Assembly (NCBI GenBank): GCA_041586735.1
Contig: JBFGZQ010000036.1
Coordinates: forward strand, 1 to 16,381
Origin: Motiliproteus sp041586735
Lineage (GTDB): Bacteria; Pseudomonadota; Gammaproteobacteria; Pseudomonadales; Balneatricaceae
DNA: 16,381 nucleotides
Direction: 5' to 3'
Shown: positions 1 to 7,371 of the stretch, piece after piece
Numbering within the stretch: position 1 is the stretch's first letter
Layout of the letters: every line of letters begins with the position of its first letter
Program-made: the position numbers and the translations under genes
The notes under the pieces: generated by a model
Seen by the model: the letters and a program-made list of their open reading frames with translations, nothing else
Databases searched by the model: none
What the model was told of the DNA's origin: nothing

Positions 1-568
1 TATGAGCAATCTCAGTCCGCTTGAGGGCAAGGCGTTTGCCGAGCATGGCATGCATCTGTTCCGTCGTCTGGAAACGCTGAATATTCCGGTTATTGCCCTG
101 GTGAATGGTTACGCCCTCGGTGGCGGCTGTGAGCTGGCGCTAAGTTGTGATTTTATTCTGGCGGCGGATACCGCAAAATTCGGCCAGCCCGAGGTGAATC
201 TGGGGGTGACGCCGGGCTTTGGTGGCACCCAGCGCCTGACCCGTCGGGTCGGTACCGCGGTGGCGATGGAGCTACTGGTGACTGGCCGTACCATCTCGGC
301 GTCTGAAGCCATGCAACGCGGTCTGGTCAATCATGTCCATCCGCAGCAGGAGCTGTGGGACAAAGGATTGGCGCTGGCGGAGATGATCGCGGCCAAGAGC
401 CGTACCGCCATTCAGCTGACCAAAGAGCTGGTACAACGAGGCCAGGATCTGGATCTGGATAACGCCTGTATTATGGAAAGCGACCTGTTCGGCCTGAGCT
501 TCTCGACCCCGGACCGCGCCGAGGGGATGGCCGCGTTTTTGGAAAATCGTAAACCGAATTTTGAGTAA
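1..568 (+). CDS. Enoyl-CoA hydratase/isomerase family protein, 3' part only
   Basis: The gene is cut by the window edge; its frame is open from base 2 to TAA at 566-568, giving 188 visible residues. It belongs to the crotonase fold, which hydrates trans-2-enoyl-CoA in beta-oxidation. The stretch GGGCELALSCD (visible residues 40-50) carries the first catalytic glutamate (E44), and FGQPEVNLG carries the second (E64). Their spacing of 20 matches Glu144/Glu164 of rat mitochondrial hydratase, so about 70 N-terminal residues, including the first oxyanion-hole segment, lie upstream. The ATG at base 2 is therefore probably an internal methionine. GFGGTQRLTRRVG and a C-terminal helix region (KSRTAIQLTKEL) are typical of the family. 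With both glutamates present, a true hydratase is likelier than an isomerase or decarboxylase. The substrate chain length cannot be read from the sequence. Confidence 0.9.
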   Translation, partial: MSNLSPLEGKAFAEHGMHLFRRLETLNIPVIALVNGYALGGGCELALSCDFILAADTAKFGQPEVNLGVTPGFGGTQRLTRRVGTAVAMELLVTGRTISASEAMQRGLVNHVHPQQELWDKGLALAEMIAAKSRTAIQLTKELVQRGQDLDLDNACIMESDLFGLSFSTPDRAEGMAAFLENRKPNFE

Positions 569-591
569 TTATCGTCACGTAGGTTCTTGAC

Positions 592-632
592 CCCGGTAAC
601 GGAGCGTTGCTGCGCAGCAACGCTCCACCGGG
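592..632. terminator. Palindromic hairpin between convergent genes, likely bidirectional terminator
   Basis: Bases 601-626 form a perfect 26-base palindrome (GGAGCGTTGCTGC and its mirror). Outside it, CCCGGT at 592-597 pairs with ACCGGG at 627-632, leaving a three-base bulge (AAC). It sits between the hydratase gene (plus) and rluE (minus), where a shared terminator is expected. There is no clear run of T on either side (TTATT follows on the plus strand), so intrinsic termination is not proven. It could instead block transcript decay or bind a dimeric protein. Confidence 0.5.
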
Positions 633-696
633 TTATTCAGGAGGTATCGCCAGCATAGCAACAACTAACGGATACCTTGCCTAATAATCAGCTAGC

Positions 697-1341
697 TTAG
701 CGATGCCGTGATGCGGGTCGCTTGGCGCTACTCTGTGAGCGGGAGGCGTTGCGCTGCGGTCGCTGGCCTGCCGCTGGCCTGTGGCTGGCAGCCAGCGGGA
801 CCTGCTCGGTGCGCGACTGTCCCGGCTGTAACCCGTCCAGCGACCAGTCACCGATCGCCATGCGCACCAATCGCAGTGTAGGAAAGCCCACTGCGGCGGT
901 CATTCTGCGTACCTGCCGATTACGCCCCTCGCGAATCTTTAACTCGATCCAGCAGGTGATGTCGTTGTTGCGCTGGCGGATCGGCGGCACTCTCGGCCAT
1001 AAGGCCGGTGGCGCTAAGCGTCGGCAGCGGGCGGGGCGGGTTATGCCATCTTTTAATTCGACCCCGCGCGATAACTGTACTATAGCCGCATCACTGATCT
1101 CCCCGTCTAACTGTACCCAGTAGGTTTTTTCCAGCTTGTATTGGGGATCACTGACCTGCTGTTGCAGTTTGCCGTTATCGGTTAGTAGCAGTAATCCTTC
1201 GGAGTCGTAATCCAGGCGTCCGGCGGCGTAGAGTCCAGGTTGCTGGATATATTGCGCCAAGGTGTTACGCCCTTCAGGGTCGGTAAATTGGCATAGCACT
1301 TGAAAAGGTTTGTTGAGCAAAACGATTGTAGCCATAGTCAC
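697..1341 (-). CDS. rluE: 23S rRNA pseudouridine synthase, RluE type
   Basis: Member of the RsuA/RluB/RluE/RluF family; RluE isomerises a uridine (U2457 in E. coli numbering) of 23S rRNA in the peptidyl-transferase region. The catalytic loop GRLDYDSEGLLLLT (residues 41-54) contains the active aspartate D44. The C-terminal family signature EGRNRQVRRMTAAVGFPTLRLVR is intact. The N terminus goes straight into the catalytic domain (ATIVLLNKPF) with no S4 domain, as in RluE and unlike RsuA. I chose GTG at 1341 because AAGGGTGA lies about 7 bases upstream; ATG at 1335 has no such site. The last 35 or so residues are rich in R, Q, S and A and look disordered and basic, perhaps aiding RNA contact. 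Length 214 is close to E. coli RluE. Convergent with the hydratase gene. Confidence 0.9.
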   Translation of the reverse strand: MTMATIVLLNKPFQVLCQFTDPEGRNTLAQYIQQPGLYAAGRLDYDSEGLLLLTDNGKLQQQVSDPQYKLEKTYWVQLDGEISDAAIVQLSRGVELKDGITRPARCRRLAPPALWPRVPPIRQRNNDITCWIELKIREGRNRQVRRMTAAVGFPTLRLVRMAIGDWSLDGLQPGQSRTEQVPLAASHRPAAGQRPQRNASRSQSSAKRPASRHR

Positions 1342-1689
1342 TATTGAGTCACCCTTGGGTCGCTCCTGAAGAGAGAAGAGCCACTGTAGCGATGCGCAAG
1401 TACGGCGGCAAGTGGGAGCGCGGTTATCGGGTTTTAAGTGCTCGACAGGATTGTCGACAATGATAACTTCGTCTATCTGGCGTTGTTTTTATGGCCTTTA
1501 AGATTAAGTTGTTGATATTTATGTTGTTTATTTTTTTGTTGGTGTCTTTCGCCTTTTGTCGTAGTTATAAGTCTGTACAGTAGGATTACAATAGTGGCTT
1601 GATTAGGGTTTAACTGTCAACAATGTGCGGATTCAGCTCTAGTGGTTTCTAGATTGCAGCCCACAATAAACAACAAAAGGACCGGAACC
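1342..1689. other. Gene-free leader between divergent rluE and prpE
   Basis: No coding sequence is supported in these 348 bases. The part next to rluE is mixed in composition; bases about 1490-1600 are rich in T (TTTATTTTTTTG near 1526-1538), as expected for a promoter region. TCGACA at 1442-1447 and TGTCGA at 1452-1457 form an inverted repeat with a 4-base loop, a possible operator or small hairpin. I saw no convincing CRP-type site. Promoters for both neighbouring genes should lie here. Confidence 0.5.
1556..1586 (+). promoter_or_regulatory. Weak candidate promoter for prpE
   Basis: TTGTCG (1556-1561) and TAGGAT (1581-1586) resemble -35 and -10 hexamers, but the 19-base spacer is long and each hexamer misses two or more consensus bases. 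The T-rich stretch just upstream would suit an UP-like element. A TACAAT at 1587-1592 is an alternative -10 with no good -35. Tentative. Confidence 0.2.
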
Positions 1690-3579
1690 ATGGCCTACCT
1701 AGATGAATATCAACAATCGATCGAAGCCCCTGCTGAATTCTGGAAAGAGAAGGCCCAAGCGCTGGATTGGTTTACCTTTCCTCAGCAGATCCTATCGAAG
1801 GATGACAATGGCATTGATCGCTGGTTTGCTGATGGCGAGATGAACACCGCGCACATGGCGCTGGATTATCATATTGAAGCCGGTCGTGGCGACCAGGTGG
1901 CGATCTACTATGATTCGCCAGTAACCGCCACTAAGCGGGCGATCACCTATACCGAGTTGCGCGATCAGGTGGCTACATTTGCCGGTCTGTTGCAGAGTCA
2001 GGGCGTCGAGAAGGGTGATCGGGTCGTTATCTATATGCCGATGATTCCGGAGGCGGCGGTGGCGATGCTCGCGAGCGCGCGCCTAGGCGCCATCCATTCG
2101 GTGGTATTCGGTGGTTTTGCGCCTAATGAGTTAGCCGTGCGCATCGACGATGCCGAGCCTAGGGTGGTGGTCACCGCATCCTGCGGCGTCGAGATCGCCA
2201 AGGTCATCCCTTATAAGCCGTTGCTTGACGAGGCGATCAATCTGTCCGCCCACAAGCCGCAGAGATGCATCATCTTCCAGCGCCCTCAGGTCGCTGCCGA
2301 AATGATCGCCGGTCGCGATCTGGACTGGGCCACCGAGATGGCCAGCGCTAAAGCGGTAGGCTGCACGCCGGTTAAAGGCAGCGATCCTCTGTATGTGCTA
2401 TATACCTCGGGCACCACCGGTAAGCCCAAAGGTGTGGTGCGTGATAATGGCGGCCATGCGGTGGCGCTCAAGTACAGCATGAAAGCGGTTTACGATATGA
2501 ACCCCGGTGAGGTGTTTTGGGCCGCATCCGATGTGGGTTGGGTAGTGGGGCACTCCTACATTGTTTATGCTCCGCTGCTGGCCGGTGTCTCTACGGTGTT
2601 TTACGAGGGTAAGCCGGTGCGTACCCCGGATGCAGGCGGCTTCTGGCGGGTGTGCGAAGAGTATGGCGTCAAGGCGCTGTTCTCCGCGCCGACCGCCTTC
2701 CGTGCTATTCGCAAGGAGGACCCTGATTCACTGCTGCTCAAGCCCTACGATCTTTCCAAGCTGGAATATATCTTTATGGCGGGCGAGCGCCTCGATCCGC
2801 CGACCTATCACTGGGTTAAGGATATTCTGGGCGTTCCGGTCGTCGATCATTGGTGGCAGACTGAAACCGGTTGGGCGATCTGTGGCAACCTTATGGGCGT
2901 TGAAGCCAAAGAGCCGAAGGCGGGTTCCTCGACGCTGCCGACGCCGGGCTTTGATGTTCGGATTCTGGACAGCAAGGGTAACGAGGTTGAGGCCAACCAG
3001 CAGGGTAATGTCGCTATCAAGCTGCCGCTGCCGCCGGGCTGTCTGCCTACCGTTTGGGGGGATTTCGAGCGCTTTCGTACCGGCTATCTAAATATCTTCA
3101 AAGGTTACTATGTCACCGGTGATGGCGGCTATAAGGATGATGAGGGTTACGTCTTTATCATGGGCCGGACCGATGATGTCATCAACGTCGCCGGTCACCG
3201 TCTGTCTACCGGAGAGATGGAGGAGGTCGTTGCCGCCCATCCAGCCGTTGCCGAGTGTTGTGTGATCGGTATCAATGATACGTTGAAGGGTCAGAATCCG
3301 GTTGGTCTGGTGCTGCTCAAGGACGGTGTTGAGATCGATGAGCAGCAGCTGCAGGCAGAGCTTGTTGCCGCCATGCGTAAGGCGATCGGCGCGGTGGCCT
3401 GTTTCAAGACCGTCATCGTGGTACAGCGTCTGCCCAAGACCCGTTCGGGTAAAATTCTGCGTAAACTGCTGCGCCAGATCGCCGATGGCGACGTGTACAG
3501 TATCCCCTCGACTATCGATGATCCCGCCAGCTTGCCGGAGATTGCGGGCATCATGAATAAGCATGGTCTGATAAGCTAG
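1690..3579 (+). CDS. prpE: Propionyl-CoA synthetase (AMP-forming acyl-CoA ligase)
   Basis: It activates propionate (possibly also acetate) with ATP and CoA by way of an acyl-adenylate. The adenylate-forming P-loop motif YTSGTTGKPKG is at residues 238-248, the DHWWQTETG motif follows, and the core YVTGDGGYKDDEGY and GRTDDVINVAGHR precede the C-terminal domain. The catalytic lysine is K588 in PKTRSGKILRK. Its acetylation controls these enzymes in other bacteria, so such control is possible. I chose ATG at 1690 because AAAGGACCGG lies just upstream; an open frame from 1642 would add 16 residues with no homology. The 629-residue length and SDVGWVVGHSYIVYAPLLAG fit PrpE/ACSS3 better than Acs, which is slightly longer. 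No prpBCD genes are nearby, so the methylcitrate cycle must be encoded elsewhere if present. Transcribed alone, with its own terminator. Confidence 0.88.
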   Translation: MAYLDEYQQSIEAPAEFWKEKAQALDWFTFPQQILSKDDNGIDRWFADGEMNTAHMALDYHIEAGRGDQVAIYYDSPVTATKRAITYTELRDQVATFAGLLQSQGVEKGDRVVIYMPMIPEAAVAMLASARLGAIHSVVFGGFAPNELAVRIDDAEPRVVVTASCGVEIAKVIPYKPLLDEAINLSAHKPQRCIIFQRPQVAAEMIAGRDLDWATEMASAKAVGCTPVKGSDPLYVLYTSGTTGKPKGVVRDNGGHAVALKYSMKAVYDMNPGEVFWAASDVGWVVGHSYIVYAPLLAGVSTVFYEGKPVRTPDAGGFWRVCEEYGVKALFSAPTAFRAIRKEDPDSLLLKPYDLSKLEYIFMAGERLDPPTYHWVKDILGVPVVDHWWQTETGWAICGNLMGVEAKEPKAGSSTLPTPGFDVRILDSKGNEVEANQQGNVAIKLPLPPGCLPTVWGDFERFRTGYLNIFKGYYVTGDGGYKDDEGYVFIMGRTDDVINVAGHRLSTGEMEEVVAAHPAVAECCVIGINDTLKGQNPVGLVLLKDGVEIDEQQLQAELVAAMRKAIGAVACFKTVIVVQRLPKTRSGKILRKLLRQIADGDVYSIPSTIDDPASLPEIAGIMNKHGLIS

Positions 3580-3609
3580 ATTCAAGGCAACAGCGTCGCT
3601 GAACTTTAG

Positions 3610-3638
3610 GCGGGCCTTGAAAGGCCCGCTTTTTTTTT
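3610..3638 (+). terminator. Rho-independent terminator after prpE
   Basis: GCGGGCCTT (3610-3618) pairs perfectly with AAGGCCCGC (3621-3629) around a GA turn and is followed directly by nine T (3630-3638). It lies 31 bases past the prpE stop and separates prpE from the next gene on the same strand. Confidence 0.95.
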
Positions 3639-3696
3639 GCCGCGGATCTGGTTACAGTCAGTGCTTTGACAGGATTTACACTCTAGGGAGCACGCT

Positions 3697-5715
3697 GTGC
3701 AACAGACCGTCTTAATCGTCGATGATGAGATCAACATCACCCTGTCGTTCCAACGGCTGTTTCGAAAAGAACCCTACCGGATCCTGACTGCCAATAGTGG
3801 CCAGCAAGCGCTCGAGGTACTCGAGACCGAGACGGTCGCGGTGGTGGTGTCGGATCAACGCATGCCGGGTATGACCGGCGCGGAGCTGTTTACCATCATT
3901 CAGCAGCGTTACCCCTATACCATTCGGCTGTTGCTTTCAGGCTATACCGATTTTGAAGCGTTGACCTACGCCATCAACAATGGCGCCATCAGTAAGTTCA
4001 TCAGCAAACCCTGGAATCGTAATGAGCTGCAGCAAAGCCTGCAGCAAGCGCTGAGCCGCGCCCAGGAGCTCAGTTATCAGAGTGATTGCGATCAAGTATT
4101 CCAGAATTCGAGCCAAGGGATGCTGCTGCTGGATGCCGAGTACCAAATCGTGTCGACCAACGCGGCCCTGCTTAAGCTTACCGGTCATCAGGCCTCTGAG
4201 CTGCTCGGCAAAACGTTATTCGAGGCCATCCCCGAGCTGGACCCTGCACAGGTGCAAGCTGCCGTCAGTAGCGATAAGCATTGGCATGGCGAACTCTGGT
4301 TATTACGGCATGATAAAACTATCGCCCTGTTTGCGCTGGCGCTGCAAGAGAATCGTGACACCCAGCGCTTGAGCTTCAGTTGCGCCGATATTACCCAGGC
4401 TCGGCGCAATGAGTTGAGCAGCCGCCATGACCTGCTGACCGGCCTGCTCAATCGCCAAAGTTTCGAACAGGAGGTCGCCGAGCCGCTAGAGCATCTGCAG
4501 TCCGGCTCAATCATTGCGGTATTATCGTTGGATCTGGTCAACTTCCGCCAGGTCAATGAGAGTTATAGCCACGCCGCCGGCGACGAGCTGCTGTGTCAGG
4601 TGGCAGCGTCGTTACGCGAGTTGCTGGCTGAGTATCCAGAAATTCTACGTATCGCTCGTGTCGGTGGCGATGAGTTCGCGCTGCTCTGTGTCGCTACCAA
4701 CAAAGCCTCTGTTGGGTCGCTGTGCGAGCAGGTTCTTGATTGGTTTAAAGAGCCCATCATGGTCGGTGAGCACAGCCTGTTCATCCATTTTAAACTCGGA
4801 GTCGCGCTGACGGAAAGCAGCGCCATCATCGCCGCTGAGCTGATCCAACAGTCGGCTACCGCCGCCGCTCGCGCTGACCAGCAGCATTTTAGCATTTATG
4901 ATAATGAGATGCTTGAGGGCGCCAAGGAGCGCATGGAGCTCCATAACGACCTGCACAAGGTGGTTAGTAATAATGAATTAACATTAGTCTACCAGCCCAA
5001 AATAGAGATCAACAGCGGTCGTATCATCAGTGCTGAAGCGCTGGTGCGCTGGAATCATCCCACCAAGGGGCTGATCTCTCCCGATCAGTTTGTGTTTCTG
5101 GCTGAGGAGTCGGGACTGATTCTCGATATCGGCGACTGGTGTATCGGTGAGGCCTGCCGCCAGCTCGCCTGCTGGGAGCAGAGCGGTGTCGCCCCGGTGG
5201 CCGTAGCGGTCAACCTGTCGCCCAGACAGTTTTCAGATTATGCCCTGCCGCAACGCCTGCAGGCATTGCAAGCCAAGTATCAGCTGCAGCGTTCGACCCT
5301 CGAGCTGGAGGTTACCGAAAGTACCCTGTTGGATGATAGTGGTCGGGCGATCCAGATGATGCAGCAGATCCGTGCGCTGGGGATTCAATTTGCGATGGAT
5401 GACTTTGGCACCGGTTACGCCTCGTTCGATTATCTCAAGCGCTATCCGTTCTCGACGCTGAAAATAGATCGCAGCTTTATCATCAACCTCTGCAATAGTA
5501 ACCGCGAGTATGCCATTGTTAAATCGATGATCAAGATGGCATGCCAGCTCGGACTGACGGTCGTGGCCGAGGGGGTTGAGGAGCAGAATCAGGTAGATAT
5601 CCTCACGGAGTTGGGTTGTGATTATATTCAGGGGTTCTTTTATAGTCGGCCGATCGCCGCCGAGGTGTTCGAGCAGCTGCTGCGTGAACAGCCTTTTGCC
5701 ATTAACGCTCAGTAA
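3697..5715 (+). CDS. Response regulator with REC, PAS, GGDEF and EAL domains
   Basis: A cytoplasmic cyclic-di-GMP turnover protein of 672 residues. REC (1-120): acidic pair D9-D10, phospho-acceptor D53 in SDQRMPG, T/S position S81 and K104 in SKPW. A PAS-like domain spans about 128-235 (FQNSSQGMLLLDAEYQIVSTN). GGDEF starts near 240 (HDLLTGLLNR); the signature GGDEF itself is 323-327, and no RxxD inhibitory site stands at the usual place. In the metal/GTP loop, DLVNFRQVNE departs from the usual D-x-D-x-FK-xx-ND. EAL: E447 in EALVRW, NLSPRQF, ELEVTES, DDFGTGY with D568-D569, KIDRSF, AEGVEE and QGFFYSRP are all present, so phosphodiesterase activity is likely. Synthase activity is possible but less sure. 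The GTG start follows AGGGAG by 6 bases. No sensor kinase is adjacent, so the input is unknown. Confidence 0.92.
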   Translation: MQQTVLIVDDEINITLSFQRLFRKEPYRILTANSGQQALEVLETETVAVVVSDQRMPGMTGAELFTIIQQRYPYTIRLLLSGYTDFEALTYAINNGAISKFISKPWNRNELQQSLQQALSRAQELSYQSDCDQVFQNSSQGMLLLDAEYQIVSTNAALLKLTGHQASELLGKTLFEAIPELDPAQVQAAVSSDKHWHGELWLLRHDKTIALFALALQENRDTQRLSFSCADITQARRNELSSRHDLLTGLLNRQSFEQEVAEPLEHLQSGSIIAVLSLDLVNFRQVNESYSHAAGDELLCQVAASLRELLAEYPEILRIARVGGDEFALLCVATNKASVGSLCEQVLDWFKEPIMVGEHSLFIHFKLGVALTESSAIIAAELIQQSATAAARADQQHFSIYDNEMLEGAKERMELHNDLHKVVSNNELTLVYQPKIEINSGRIISAEALVRWNHPTKGLISPDQFVFLAEESGLILDIGDWCIGEACRQLACWEQSGVAPVAVAVNLSPRQFSDYALPQRLQALQAKYQLQRSTLELEVTESTLLDDSGRAIQMMQQIRALGIQFAMDDFGTGYASFDYLKRYPFSTLKIDRSFIINLCNSNREYAIVKSMIKMACQLGLTVVAEGVEEQNQVDILTELGCDYIQGFFYSRPIAAEVFEQLLREQPFAINAQ

Positions 5716-5728
5716 TGGCTATGGCTGA

Positions 5729-5746
5729 GCTGGCGTTGCGGCCAGC
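5729..5746 (+). terminator. Possible weak hairpin after the REC-PAS-GGDEF-EAL gene
   Basis: GCTGGC (5729-5734) pairs with GCCAGC (5741-5746) around a six-base loop, 14 bases after the stop codon. No T run follows, so this is only a candidate end signal or RNA-stabilising stem. Confidence 0.25.
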
Positions 5747-5873
5747 ATGGCTACCTTGGCAGGTGCTAAGTTCTCAACCTCTTGATCCGTGGCCGCTGCG
5801 CGCCACTAGCCATGTCCTAAAAAAATCTGGCCCTGTATAGTGGCGGTTTGATTTGTCAGGGTTCGGACCGTCT

Positions 5874-6545
5874 ATGAAAAGCGATACTTACAGCCGGGTG
5901 TTTGAGGTAGCCGACAGTCTGCTAGCCGAGGGCATTCGTCCCACCCAGCAAAATGTGCGTGAGCGACTAGGTAAGGGCAGTCTGTCTACGATCCATAAAG
6001 CGCTAGGCGAGTGGTGGCAGACGCTCGGGCAGCGTTTACATCAGGGTCGGCACTATCCCGATCTTCCTGAGCCGTTGTCTGAAGCGATGATTAGCTGGTG
6101 GCAGACCGCTGTAGATCGTTCTCGCAGAGAGTTTGAGGGGCAGCAGGATCAGGCGCAGCGGCAGCTAAAAGCCTTGCGGGCCTCGCACCGTGAAGAGCTT
6201 GAGCAGCATCAGGCGAAGCTATCTGGGGTGCTTGATAAGCTGTCGCAACAGGTTGACCTGCAACAGCAGCTATACCAGCAGTTGCATGAGCTGGGCCAGG
6301 ATCGGCTGGCATTAGAGCAGCGGGTGCTCGGCGCGGAGTCCAGTGCCGCTGAGTGGGTGCGTGAGGCTAAGGTTAATGCCGAGGTTATTCGTCGGCTGGA
6401 ATCAGAAAATGACCAGTTACGTCAGCAGTTGAAACGCCAAAGTTCGGCGCCTGTCGATGAGGCCTTGCAGCAGTTACAGCAGGAAAATAATAATCTGCGG
6501 GCCTTGGTTGCCGATCTAGATAGCAAGTACAGCCAGTCTCACTAG
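5874..6545 (+). CDS. KfrA-like DNA-binding coiled-coil protein
   Basis: The first 60 or so residues resemble the KfrA N-terminal DNA-binding domain: YSRVFEVADSLLAEGIRPTQQNVRERLGKGSLSTIHKALGEWW reads as helix, turn and recognition helix (key part G-KGSLSTIHKAL). From about residue 80 to 215 the protein is almost wholly predicted coiled coil, rich in Q, E, L and R, with heptads such as LESENDQLRQQLKRQ. This is the layout of plasmid KfrA, which binds its own promoter and forms a filament that aids plasmid segregation; chromosomal relatives exist with unknown roles. The start is uncertain: ATG at 5874 begins right at the domain, while TTG at 5853 would add seven residues. Neither has a strong ribosome site. 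It is followed 94 bases later by an unrecognised gene on the same strand. Function here is inferred only. Confidence 0.75.
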   Translation: MKSDTYSRVFEVADSLLAEGIRPTQQNVRERLGKGSLSTIHKALGEWWQTLGQRLHQGRHYPDLPEPLSEAMISWWQTAVDRSRREFEGQQDQAQRQLKALRASHREELEQHQAKLSGVLDKLSQQVDLQQQLYQQLHELGQDRLALEQRVLGAESSAAEWVREAKVNAEVIRRLESENDQLRQQLKRQSSAPVDEALQQLQQENNNLRALVADLDSKYSQSH

Positions 6546-6639
6546 CGGTAGTTATCGAGGATGCAGGGCGATGCGAATCTGGCGCCTAAGAGCGACTCGG
6601 GGTAGGATTGTCGGCTTTATTATAAATTGACTGGGTTTT

Positions 6640-7278
6640 ATGAATATCGACATCCCTGCAGATGCCAAAGTCTCGGATATCCTCAAGACTGTACAGAGTT
6701 TAGATGAGGGTGGGCATATCTATTGCGGTTCTGAACGGCATTTTTCATTGTTGAAAATCTGCCTGATCAAACTGCAAAAAAGTGATGTCAATATCTACCT
6801 GTTGGACGAGCATGGTTTTACCCTAAAGCAGGTCTCGGCCAGAAAGAAGGCGGTGGCTATTGTTTCTAAGACCCGGCAGACGATCGCCCCTCCAGCCATC
6901 GAGCAGGTTACGCTGCAACCTCCCGAACAAGCGGCGGAGATCATCGCGCCGAGTATCGAACCACTGCCGCCCTCACTTGCTGTCGCCGTTGAGAGCGGCT
7001 CGTTACCTCGGCCGGTTGATAGTCAGTCGCCAGCCTCGGTTAAACCGCTAGAGCAGGGGCTCACGCCGCCTCAGATCAGTGCGGTTCGGGACCTGGAGCA
7101 AACCCTGCGTCGCTGTAAAGAGCAGGGGGTGCTACTGGTCGGCTTTAGCGATGGCCTGGTGGCGGTGCCCGAAGCGCTCGGCTATGGTGCGGATGCGATT
7201 AGCTCTGCTGATGCGCTAGAGGTGGAATCATTTGACGTCTACAGAGGCTACGAAGCCGATGACGAGACCGGTTATTAA
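6640..7278 (+). CDS. Unrecognised protein with proline-rich linker
   Basis: I do not recognise this 212-residue protein. It has three parts: an N-terminal domain (1-75), mixed alpha/beta in look, with IYCGSERHFSLLKICLIKLQKSDVNIYLLDEHGFTLKQ; a linker (about 80-145) rich in P, A, S and E; and a C-terminal domain (145-212) with RDLEQTLRRCKEQGVLLVGFSDGLVAVPEALGYGADA and an acidic end (FDVYRGYEADDETGY). There is no signal peptide or membrane helix, so it is probably cytoplasmic. TATTATAAA at 6618-6626 ends 13 bases before the ATG, and the space between has no clear ribosome site, so a very short or leaderless transcript is possible. Codon use looks like that of its neighbours. The KfrA-like gene lies upstream on the same strand. 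It is likely a real gene because its long frame has no competing frame of similar quality. Confidence 0.75.
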   Translation: MNIDIPADAKVSDILKTVQSLDEGGHIYCGSERHFSLLKICLIKLQKSDVNIYLLDEHGFTLKQVSARKKAVAIVSKTRQTIAPPAIEQVTLQPPEQAAEIIAPSIEPLPPSLAVAVESGSLPRPVDSQSPASVKPLEQGLTPPQISAVRDLEQTLRRCKEQGVLLVGFSDGLVAVPEALGYGADAISSADALEVESFDVYRGYEADDETGY

Positions 7279-7291
7279 TCATTCGCGTAGC

Positions 7292-7351
7292 CGCCTGTTT
7301 AGGCGTCGATCTCATCAAGGCCTGCGCTGAGAACCACTGCCCTGCAGGCAG
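7292..7351. other. Small hairpins in the convergent gap between two unknown genes
   Basis: CGCCT/AGGCG (7292-7296 with 7301-7305) and CTGCC/GGCAG (7337-7341 with 7347-7351) can each form a five-pair stem. Neither is followed by a T run. Just beyond them, GGCCGGCC and two copies of CCGGTTT occur at about 7351-7376. Termination for the two convergent genes is possible here but weakly supported. Confidence 0.25.
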
Positions 7352-7371
7352 GCCGGCCGGTTTCATCCGGT

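Noticed and set aside
1520..1527. TATGTTGT, the same as part of the E. coli Ter core
   Set aside because: Only eight bases match; the following bases (TTATTT) differ from AACTAA, and the region is T-rich, so chance is likely.
3088..3585. 165-residue minus-strand open frame at the prpE end
   Set aside because: It lies wholly within the conserved C-terminal domain of prpE on the opposite strand, with no motif of its own.
3666..3688. TTGACA at 3666-3671 as the -35 of the REC-PAS-GGDEF-EAL gene
   Set aside because: No -10-like hexamer occurs 16-18 bases downstream before the GTG start; the nearest T/A-rich stretch is too close.
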